A DNA stretch of 64,000 nt, taken from contig LSRX01001343.1 in the NCBI GenBank assembly GCA_001939145.1, forward strand, positions 82,797-146,796, written 5' to 3'. Below are positions 9,569-18,500 of this stretch, piece after piece. A model generated the notes under the pieces. That model worked only from the letters and a program-made list of their open reading frames with translations, was not told where the DNA came from and did no database searches. The first letter of the stretch is position 1. Each line of letters opens with the position of its first letter. Both the position numbers and the translations under genes were made by a program. Source of the DNA: Symbiodinium microadriaticum (taxonomy: Eukaryota > Sar > Dinophyceae > Suessiales > Symbiodiniaceae).

Positions 9569-9700
9569 TTGGTTTTCCTTTCCAAAGCCAATCTTTTTCC
9601 TAGGAAATAAAAGTTGGTTTTCCTTTCCAAAGCCAATCTTTTTCCTAGGAAATAAAAGTTGGTTTTCCTTTCCAAAACCAATCTGTTTCCGAGGAAAAAG
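9569..9700 (+). repeat. 45-bp tandem repeat, three copies
   Basis: Units at 9569-9613 and 9614-9658 are identical. A third, slightly shorter variant runs 9659-9700. Each starts TTGGTTTTCCTTTCCAAA. The period is a multiple of three, which keeps meaningless frames open. Confidence 0.9.
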
Positions 9701-9829
9701 TTGGTTTTTCGGTCTCAAACCAACATTTTCTTTAAAAAAAATGTCACTCCAAGACCCAGTTTTTCCTAGCAAACAGTGTGTATTTTACTTGTTGTTTGTG
9801 CGCGTTAGACAATTAGTTTTGCCATAAGG

Positions 9830-11270
9830 TTCCAGTGTCATTGCTATTAGGGTTTCGATTCCGTTTAGCATTATCACCATACGGTATACTGGGTGCTGAC
9901 TAGCACATTGTTCAGATCAGTTTCTGGTGTCAAATTAAAAAGTTAGTACTGCAGGTTTAGCACAGAACAGGAGCCAGGATGTTAGGGTTGTTACAGCTGC
10001 CACTACGATTTCTTTTAGCTGACTCAGGTTGCAAATTAAATCCGAACATCGGGGTCAGATTACAGGTGGTACTAAGGCTACTATGGATGGGCTTCGGGCT
10101 GCTGTCACGGCGAATATTACCCTTGACATAAGCGTGAATGGCAAGGATAGCGTTAGGGTTGATGTTGTTTGAGTCAATTAAGGATCCTCGTCATTATGTT
10201 GGTATCTAATACAGCCTTAACCTTAAGGTTCGTATGTGTATATGCACACATAGATGTACATACACGCATACGGCCAAGCCCGACAGCACGAGAAGGGGTT
10301 GCCATATACGATATGTTATGTTGAAGTAAGCAAACTCATGCTTTTATGATCCTAAAAATCTAGGGGCCATCGTTGCGGCAACGTCAGAGCGAAGACAGTA
10401 AGAAGCGTGGTGCTTAATGGAAGTCGTTTTGCGTAGTTGAATCTTAGCATGAATTTGCTACCGTTGAAGTAAATTTTTGGCAGTATTCAGCCTACCTGCA
10501 TAAACCTGAACAGTAACTAGTATTGGGGATGCCATGACTTTCAACTTCGGAGACTCGAATGCTCATGCTCGGGACACCACAGCCGCATCTGGATTCATTG
10601 TCTCCTAAGACCAATATCTGGGTTGCCGTTGAGGCAAGTATCCGGTACAATACGAAAGTTACCAATGGTAACAACTTATGGGTGGTATTAAGTTTGCGAA
10701 AAGGTCCTTCTTGGAGGCAGATCCAATACTAGGCTTGCTAAGGGGACTGCAATATCCTTACTATCGAAAGGCCAATCAGGCTGATATATGTTCTTGTATT
10801 AACATGGCAACTATATGAGGATGTTAGTCGGCATAGCATTGTAACCCATACGAGCTAAGAATTTGGGTGAACATGAAACACGATACTACTGTCAACGTTG
10901 GAGCCAATGTAAAGGTCTAATGGCAAGGTTAGTCTTCGGTATTTTGTTGTTTGGGAATAAGAGTCAGCAAAGGCTCACGGTCTTTGGTCTGAGACTACAG
11001 TGAAGGCTATGTCGGGAGTCAATATTCGTGCCCATATTGAGCTTCGGGCAGTCAGACAGAAATCAGTGTCATCGTTGAAGAATCATCTTTCGGAGTACAT
11101 GATTGAAGGGTCGCGAGGAATTGAGAATGAAAGCGGCTGCCGATATGCATATGCTCTCCTCTCGGAACTTCAAAACCAAACGCTAGGCCCGGATACACCA
11201 GACGCTTAAACGTAGGAGGATCGGTGGCGGTCTCGCTCGCATGTATGAATACAATATGATATAATCGAAT
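9830..11270. other. Intergenic, no gene recognised
   Basis: Mixed-composition DNA with repeated words such as GTTAGGGTT and GTGGTAC. A 69-codon frame at 11000-11209 (plus, GTG first codon) has acceptable amino-acid composition but no recognised domain or flanking signals. Confidence 0.5.
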
Positions 11271-11274
11271 AGAA

Positions 11275-11400
11275 TATATATATATATATATGTACTGAAT
11301 AGATAAATAAGTAAGTAAGTAATATAAATAAATCAAAAAATGTATATATATATATATGGGCATATATATATATATCATACATATATATATATATTTATGT
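11275..11400. repeat. AT-rich microsatellites
   Basis: Several (AT)n and (TATA)n runs separated by short A-rich spacers. A 14-base C run follows at 11471-11484, and a shorter C run lies near 11515. Confidence 0.9.
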
Positions 11401-11747
11401 AAGTTATTTATGTGGTACCATGCGGGTCGTGCGAGTGCGACGTGCCAAGCAGGAGCCAAAATATATGGTACCCCCCCCCCCCCCGGAATCCACGCCCTGA
11501 GCCCTGCTGTGGTACCCCCCCCATATGCCTACCTTCCTCTGTCAGGTAACTCTACTTGGAGCTCAATCAGCCTGGGGTGTTCAGGGTATGGGCTTGTCGG
11601 AGCTTCATGAGCATCTAGCTTTATGGCATCAGGAGCATCTCTATATGCCGTCATGAGCATGGTACGCGCGAGCAGGTGGCTTTCCACTCCCTTTCGTCCT
11701 TGTCCAGGTTGTCAGAAGAAGGCCTAGCACAATTCTTGCAAAATCCG

Positions 11748-11897
11748 AAAATCCAAAAACCCAATATGTTCGAAGAGATGGTGGAGCAAAGTTTGGATTT
11801 TTGGATCTTCGGATTTTTGGAATTGCTGGGAAATCCAAAAATCCAAACTTCCAAACTTCGCTCCACCATCTCCTCGAAAATATTGGATTTTTGGATT
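11748..11897. repeat. Long inverted repeat (hairpin)
   Basis: The left arm, about 11748-11806, contains GAAGAGATGGTGGAGCAAAG. The right arm, about 11831-11897, contains its near reverse complement CTTCGCTCCACCATCTCCTC. The arms are roughly 60 bases long with a spacer near 24 bases and rich in ATCCAAAAATCC. The small ORFs on both strands here are by-products of the symmetry. Confidence 0.85.
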
Positions 11898-11959
11898 CAC
11901 AGGGAAACGTGACTGTTGGCATGGATGTATTACGCTACTCTTCCCTGACACTCTTCCCA

Positions 11960-12904
11960 CGTTGGCTGTGCGCGTACTGATAGCAGATATTGTTGGTATT
12001 TATCATTGTTAGTAGTACCTTTAGTAGTCTTAATTTTGTGTCTTAATTTTTGTATCAGTGTCAATGTTAGTATTTCTCTAGTGTTCATATTAGTCTGATT
12101 ATTAGCATAAGCATTGGTAGTGTCAATATTAATATCAGTACTAGTATGAATATGGTCTAGTGCTAGTGTTGATTGTTGATGTTAGTGCCAGTAGCAATGT
12201 CAGTGTGAGGATGAGTATTAATATTAGTGTCAGTATTTGTCTGACTATACATGTTAGTATTTGTATTAATACTCGTGTTAGTAATAGATAGTTACAGTAA
12301 TGGAAAAGCGCATTAGTAGATTAGTAAGTGTACTAATAGATGAATGTTTAAGTGGGTTAGTGTATTTGTATACTTGTATAATCGTACATTAGCAAATTAG
12401 TATATGAGTATCTTACTAGACTGGACAATAGGTGTATTTGTACATTAACATTCGTATATTAGTTTATGACTATATGAACTAGAAATTGTATAGTATATTA
12501 CTGTTCTTTATTTTAGTATGTGAATGTATCAGTATATCAGTATACTCGTGCATATTTCACCATTTACCATATTAGCCTATTAATGAAAGAACTTGTTAGT
12601 ACACCAGTAAATCCCCTATTGGTTTTGAGCATATGAAAATTAACATATTACTACATGAATGTGCTATGTGCCACAGCCAATGTATTAGTACTTTAGTATA
12701 GTTGTATTTATCTTTTCATACATGAGTAAATGTATATGCCGTAGCATTATGCGTATGAGTATTGATAATCAGTGTCAATGTGACCCTTAGCATTAATATT
12801 TGCATTAGCCTGAATATGTGTGTTCACGTTGGTAATGATACTCGTATACGTGGCAGTATTCATATTAGTCTTAGGATTAGTATTTTAGGTTTATCAAAAT
12901 TGAT
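11960..12904. repeat. AT-rich degenerate TTAGTAT-type low-complexity region (left part)
   Basis: Endless variants of TTAGTATTAGTA with little else. The same type of sequence resumes at 23152, directly after element B, so B interrupts a single low-complexity domain. Confidence 0.85.
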
Positions 12905-12909
12905 TAGTA
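12905..12909 (+). repeat. Target-site duplication of element B, left copy
   Basis: TAGTA directly before the 5' LTR, matching TAGTA at 23147-23151 directly after the 3' LTR. Five bases is the usual length for copia integrases. Confidence 0.9.
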
Positions 12910-13058
12910 AGTTGTTAAAACACGCTTCCCAGTACCATCATTCTGTACATATGTGAAGGCCATGATAAGTGTAGCTAAGTGCTGACTTGAATGACGTATT
13001 TGGCTCAAGGCTCAAGACAAAAGGAGTTGCATTGCACCTTGTCTTGCTGTTTTCAACT
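12910..13058 (+). repeat. 5' LTR of element B
   Basis: 149 bp, starting AGTTGTTAAAACACG and ending GTTTTCAACT, so the ends form a short inverted repeat (AGTTG/CAACT). It aligns without gaps to 22998-23146; the two differences are C/T near 12942 and A/G near 12994. The last T could equally belong to the primer binding site. Confidence 0.95.
12999..13009 (+). promoter_or_regulatory. Spliced-leader-like sequence in element B LTR
   Basis: TTTGGCTCAAG, then a partial second copy GCTCAAG, at LTR positions 90-107; the same is found at 23087-23104 in the 3' LTR. It equals the 3' end of the dinoflagellate spliced leader. Partial tandem leaders are what re-spliced, reverse-transcribed RNAs leave behind. 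Confidence 0.55.
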
Positions 13059-13070
13059 GGTTAACAGCCT
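13058..13070 (+). promoter_or_regulatory. Possible primer binding site of element B
   Basis: TGGTTAACAGCCT starts at the 5' LTR end, and TGG is the expected complement of a tRNA CCA end. No tRNA with the matching 3' end was recognised; it differs from the initiator-Met site of A and C. Confidence 0.35.
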
Positions 13071-14148
13071 CAACGTGTACTCTACATATACTGTGTCGGT
13101 AGAAGAAGCCTCCCGACGCCATTGTGTGCACTGTCGCAGGTAGAGCCAACCCGACAGTTCACTTTCCATACCAGACTGTACCACTGTGTATGTGCATCAG
13201 TCTTCAGGACTTCAGGGAGTATTGCCAAGAATTGTCAACTTCTGATTCTGCATTTACCGACTTGTGCTCAGATTGCAAACAAGTCGTCAAGCAGTTTGTC
13301 CTATCAAGAACATTTCCCGATTATTGGTCGCGTCATACGCACCAGCAACTCAAGCAAAGCAGGTGCAAGGTCAGGTGGAACAGACTACTTCGTGGTCTTA
13401 TCAGAAGAGAGAAACAGAGAGCGAGAGACGCGCTACAGCTTCTGTCATTGCGACAACGTCCTACGGCATTGGCTATCCCTCGCTTCTTTCCCTAACCCGA
13501 TTCATCACTGTATCGGGCAAGGCCTCTCCTGTCTGCTCGAGTTTGCTGCACTGCGCAAAGGCGTGACTCTGTCGTGCATCCGGTTGCCCCAACCTGCATC
13601 CCAAAGCCCTGTTCACGGGTTAGTAGGATAGGATAGTCCTTGGCAGGGGGGTACGATCGGAAGCCATTGTGGCTGCAGGTTAGTGAAGGTCTGGGTGTTT
13701 GTCGGTGGATTCGAGGCTCCTCGCCTCTCCCTTCAACGTCCTAACCTGTTGTGGTTGCGGCACTTGCCGGACTACAAGCACTACCCTGAACAGCCCGTGA
13801 CAAACACAAACCGCGATTAGGTATTTGGCATTTCGAGGTTCCTGGTGTGTTGATTGAGGTTACTCCTCTCCTCACTTGAGATCTCAGTGTCATTGCGGGT
13901 GGTTGACGGCACTTGCCGCTCCACCATTCAGCATCACTTTCAGATTCAGCGTCAAAGACTTCAGAACTGCATCCGCGGTGTTGACTTCAAGGTTGCCCTT
14001 GTGGGAAATCCACGGGGTAGTGCGTTGCACAGTGTATACCACGGTTGGGAAATCCGCCGTGGTGGGAGTTGGTATCAACCTGGGTTAGATTTGGGTAAGC
14101 CTTTTTACGGGCAGGTTTGACTCTATTCGCCCATTGGTAATCCTCTAA
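13071..14148 (+). other. Leader region of element B
   Basis: About 1.1 kb between the primer site and the first Gag frame. Frames at 13122-13631 and 13124-13495 are open in two phases and neither resembles Gag. It may hold packaging signals, an intron or decayed coding sequence; the sequence does not decide between these. Confidence 0.4.
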
Positions 14149-14169
14149 TCACTGTGCGGCACGCTACCA

Positions 14170-14949
14170 TTGTCTCACTGGATGGGGCTTGCAGATCTTT
14201 TGGAGGTGTATTCTCCTGAGTTGTACTCTTCTCTTCAGAGAGTACAGGATCGTGGTGGCCGAGACAAGAAGACCTTTGCGAGGCGGAAAGGGTGCTTTTT
14301 GGCTATCCTCAATTTTTTGGCCGGCTGGGTTTCGGGGCGTCCTGGCTCCGGCACTCAGCGTAGACGGCGCCTTGAGCGGATCCGCGAGCGGCGATTGGAA
14401 TTGGAGGACACCCTTCCTGAGAGAGGGGAGGCTGTGGTGGACTGGTCCTCAGAGGAGGAACCTGCTACGCCACCTTCTTCTCATCTTGAGGCTCGCTCGC
14501 GAAGCCCGCCGCTCCCTCGTCCTTCCTCGGCTACATCGTCTGGTGCAGGTTTCCAAACGGAGGGTAGTTCGGGGTCAGTTGAGGTAAGCGGTAATTCAGG
14601 GGATCGCTCCCCAAGAGTTCGACCCCCTAAGCCCCCAACTCCTCGACCCAAGGGTCCAGCAGGACTTCGGACGCCAACGCCACCCCCAGGTCGCTCAGCA
14701 GTGCCGAGGGAGCCATCGGTTCCGCCTCCTGCTACTTCCTCTACTTCCGCTGCTCCGTCTTCTGGTGCGCCAACACTTGCCTCGTCCTCGACCACCTGTC
14801 ATTGTTTTGGATTCTGCGCCTATTGCATCACCTGGTCCTCGACCGCCTGTTATTGTTTTGGACTCCGCGCCTATTGCACCACCTGGTCCTCCTCCGCCGA
14901 GGGTTTATTCATTGGATTGGCCCGCGGAGCACTCGTACGATCTTCGTAG
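14170..14949 (+). CDS. Gag-like N-terminal protein, element B (Pro/Ser-rich)
   Basis: The frame is open from 14149; the first ATG in it is at 14182. Residues up to about 85 are charged, with an Arg-rich patch (TQRRRRLERIRERRLE). A long Pro/Ser/Thr-rich disordered region follows to about residue 205. Coding character then moves to the +1 frame near 14790, inside a 51-bp tandem repeat, so the last 50 codons of this frame (Cys-rich) are probably out of frame. No domain is recognised. Its position before the coiled-coil Gag suggests that it is the N-terminal part of a large Gag. Confidence 0.5.
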   Translation: MSHWMGLADLLEVYSPELYSSLQRVQDRGGRDKKTFARRKGCFLAILNFLAGWVSGRPGSGTQRRRRLERIRERRLELEDTLPERGEAVVDWSSEEEPATPPSSHLEARSRSPPLPRPSSATSSGAGFQTEGSSGSVEVSGNSGDRSPRVRPPKPPTPRPKGPAGLRTPTPPPGRSAVPREPSVPPPATSSTSAAPSSGAPTLASSSTTCHCFGFCAYCITWSSTACYCFGLRAYCTTWSSSAEGLFIGLARGALVRSS

Positions 14950-15511
14950 CTTTGCTGAGGCACTGCTCTCTTTTATGCAACCGGCGTCGAAGGTCAGTAT
15001 TGTGTCATTGGATCAACACAAGGTTTTTGATGCAATCGAGGTCGCGCAGGCACGTGCTATTGTAACGCGCGTTGCGGACACGCCTGGGTGCGCTTTGATC
15101 GTCTGTTCTTATGCACCGGTCGGCTCGGGTAACAGACCACGTACACTGAACTTTGTGCAACAGCTCAGCCGATTTACGAGCAGGAACATTGGTCTGGTTC
15201 ATACTGCTTCGAAGGTGCATGGGCCAGGGTCAAAGGCGGCTTTCCTCTCGGCGTTATTTGATCAGCTCCGTTCTTTGCTTGATTCTCAGCCGCTGGATGT
15301 TTGGCACGTTGATGATTCTTTTGACATTGTTGGTGCCTTATCCCGTCTGAATAATCCTGCTATCCGGGGCCAGCTCGCACAAAGCGTCAGCGCTACACTC
15401 TGGAAGAGCACGTGTGCTGGCACCTTGAGCAGTGATCGCAAAAATGAACGAACTCTCGGACTTAAGCCTTACATCATCCAGCTGTGCACCTGCAATGCCC
15501 GCGGGAGCTGA
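14765..15511 (+). CDS. Gag-like middle region, element B
   Basis: 248 codons in the second frame. After the two 17-residue repeats there is a compact region (about residues 48-215) with alternating hydrophobic strands and helices, including KVSIVSLDQHKVFDAIEVAQ and a Cys/Val-rich strand (CALIVCSYAPVGSG). I do not recognise the fold. From about 15430 coding character is better in the third frame (Ser-rich, PGSTSSSSPSTSKESP), and after about 15600 in the first frame, where the main polyprotein continues. Two further small frameshifts or an intron are implied. Confidence 0.5.
   Translation: MRQHLPRPRPPVIVLDSAPIASPGPRPPVIVLDSAPIAPPGPPPPRVYSLDWPAEHSYDLRSFAEALLSFMQPASKVSIVSLDQHKVFDAIEVAQARAIVTRVADTPGCALIVCSYAPVGSGNRPRTLNFVQQLSRFTSRNIGLVHTASKVHGPGSKAAFLSALFDQLRSLLDSQPLDVWHVDDSFDIVGALSRLNNPAIRGQLAQSVSATLWKSTCAGTLSSDRKNERTLGLKPYIIQLCTCNARGS
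14789..14890 (+). repeat. 51-bp in-frame tandem repeat in gag of element B
   Basis: Two units, 14789-14839 and 14840-14890, with four differences. Each encodes RPPVIVLDSAPIASPGP or a near copy in the frame of the following CDS. Slippage between units may have caused the neighbouring frameshift. Confidence 0.9.
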
Positions 15512-18500
15512 AGTCCCAGGGTCCACATCCTCGTCAAGCCCTAGTACCTCTAAGGAAAGCCCCAGTTTCGAGACAGGGATCCCAATCTGGGTCACCCCTG
15601 GGGTCAATCTTCAGTATTGGGGCTGAGGACTCGGGTAGCGGTAGGCAACATTCGCCAGCATCAGTTCGCCTCCAGCAGCTTAATGTGGGAGCAGATCCGA
15701 GGCTAATAGGGCAGATTGCTGCCGAGGCCCAAAGACATGTAACATCCGTTACGGCAGATGCCGAACAAGCTGTGAGCCAAGCAAATGCAATGTTCCAGCA
15801 AACCAGGCAACAAGCGGAGCATGTTGTGTCACAGGCACAGGCCGAAACGCAGCAAACAAGACAACAAGCAGAGCAGCTAGTTCAGTTGGCACAAGCCGAA
15901 GCCGTGCAAACCAGGATCCATGCCGAGCAACATGAAGCGTATGTGAATGCACACATGAGCGAGCTGCGTTCTGAGTTATCCGAATGTCTACAATCACAAA
16001 CTGTCTTTATGCAAACGCTGAACAACCAGCGTGATGTCATGAGGACTTTGGAACAGAATTCCGAAACATTGATGCAAAAGCTTCGCACTTCTGAAGCCAA
16101 TCATGCTGAGAGTGAGCTTGTGATCTCTAGATTGCGGTTAGAGTTGGCTAATCAAGAATCCCAAAATGGCGCGGATCTCAAACAGCCACCCGTAGGAGAT
16201 GTCACCGCATTGTTGCATCAGGTTGCTGCAACAGCACAAAGGCTAGAAGTGTCTGTGCAGAGCTTTGGATTGAGCCCAAAGGGTCGTAGGAAGGATAAGT
16301 CGGTTCCAAAGGTTCAGGCTTCCGTCCCCATTGCTCCCAGCAGTTGTTTCGGAAAGGCTGGAAGTGCATCTTCCTCTCAGGTTTTATTCCCTACATCACT
16401 CCGTGGCACGTCGCCTGGGTACGGCACTTCTGCCGGCCCTTGCGCAAGTGTCCCGCCTCCACCTGCCCCGCCTAGATCATCATCCGTGTCACCTCAGGCG
16501 TTTCAGATTGGAACCGATGACGAGGATGGCGGAGATGACGATGATTATGACGAAGAGGGTGAGGAGGAAGAGGGGGGTGATCCGGATGAACCTAATGACG
16601 ATCCGATTCAGGATGACATTGATGTGCCCGATCCGGTGTCACCTTCAGTGTATCAGCTTAAAGAGGAAGACGTTTACAAGTCCAAGGAACTTAAGGATTT
16701 GAAATTGCCAGCTGTTCCCCAAAACGCCGGTGGTTTTCGCGCATTCCGCAACGCCTTGCTGACTACTTTCTCAGCCATAGATAGAACGGGAAAAGGGGTC
16801 ATCCTTAGGTGGCTCCAAGCGGCACTCGATCCATCTATCACGGCGCAGGCTACAAGTCGGCTTGAGCAGGATCGCGGAGGCCTGCCGCGCTTGGATGCGC
16901 ACTTGGCAACATTGTTGGCAGACAACAAAGTGTTGAAGGGTGATTTCGGAGTCAGTGCCCAAGGCTACATTGAGACCTCCCATCGTAAGTCCCAACAGCC
17001 ATGTGGTAGAGTCCTTTTAGCCATGTTCTCAAGACAATTCCGCATTGACAAAGTCCGGGGTACCACTATGTCCCAGCAGACGCTGTTGAGTATCCAGCTT
17101 GAGGGTTACACACCAGTGCACTTGACCACGTTTAAAGAGCGTGTTGAGTATGTGCTTAACGGTATGCTTGAGACTGAGTGGCCCAGTGAAGAGACATTGT
17201 TCCAGTTTGTGTACGGTCGGTTGAAACCATGCCGCAGCATGACCAGAACCATTGAAAGGATTAAGGAGTCCCCAAAGGGTTCGTCCAAAAGATCATTTCA
17301 GTGGATTTGGGCGAAACTGACTGAGCATCTGCACGAGCTCAAAGAAGACCAAAACGAACAGTCGGTTCGGGAAGCTCTCCTAGGTAAAACCGCCAAGCAG
17401 GAGAAAGCTACTCCGGCAAAGCCGGAACCCAAAACCAAAGCCACACCAGCCAACCCCGCACCAGCGACAAAGACGTCTAAAGGTAAAGGGAAAGGCAAAG
17501 GTGAAGGGAAAAACGATGATGCACAGCAGCGCCGAGGCACCCAAGAGGAGGGTAACAAGCCAAAGGCAAAGCCCAAGCCCAAGGGGAGGACGAAACCGAA
17601 GCCAACGGATTCCGGTGAGCCGAGTCCTAAGGCGACGATTCCATGTAAGTTCCACGCGCAAGGGAACTGCAATCGTGGCGCAAATTGCCCTTTCTCGCAC
17701 GAGACTACACAGTCAGGACAGCCAAAGGCGAAGTCCACAGCAGCCACAGCAAAATCCACCGCCGCCGTAGCAATGCTGCTGCCGTCGGGTGTGTCGGCAC
17801 GCTGCGCAGGCCGCACTCACACGGCTAGGCGAGGATGGCTCACACGTGCGTTTGAAATGCTGTGTTCATTGTACACCTGTGTGTTCCCTGAGTTAGCATG
17901 CCCTGCCACCGTAGCGCAAAGTGCTGCGATAGCTGCGAACGTCATGAAAGTAGCTCCGTACTACCATGAGTTCATTGCTGATTCTGGGGCTGGTCGATCT
18001 CTCGATTCCACAAACTCGTTAATCGATCAGGGCATTCCCATGACTGCCTTCAACCAAAGCTTGAGGAGTGATGACAAAGTTGTTTTCTCCACTGGCAATG
18101 GCAAAGTTACCTCGTCACAGACTCTTGGGTTTAAGGGTGAGACGTTTGGTTCTTGGAGGTCATACGTTTTGGATTCTTGTCCGAGCGTCAGGAGCATGGG
18201 TGAAATGGTTGAAGTCCAGGGTCTTCCATTCGTGTGGATTCCGGGCCAGCTACCAGCGTTCCTGCCCAAGGGGACTGATGTCAACTTCGATGAGTCGGTA
18301 GCGCATTTTGCATGCCGGCTTGAGGGCTTTGTGCCCATATTCCGTGATCGCATTGAGTTTGCACTGCCGGTTTCCGGCGAACCATCATCTTCTGAAGTAG
18401 CACCAGATTGTAAGGCTGTAGCTCCGGGTGAGACGGCATCTGAGCCGATCCCCGATGTTGATGCGCCTGCAGTTGGGAGTGCTGAGGGTGAGGGCGCTGG

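Noticed and set aside
9369-9827. 152-codon Lys/Phe-rich ORF
   Set aside because: The frame is kept open by the 45-bp repeat (a multiple of three) and crosses an N gap.
11641-11922. Overlapping ORFs on both strands
   Set aside because: They read through the two arms of an inverted repeat; the similarity between strands is due to the hairpin.
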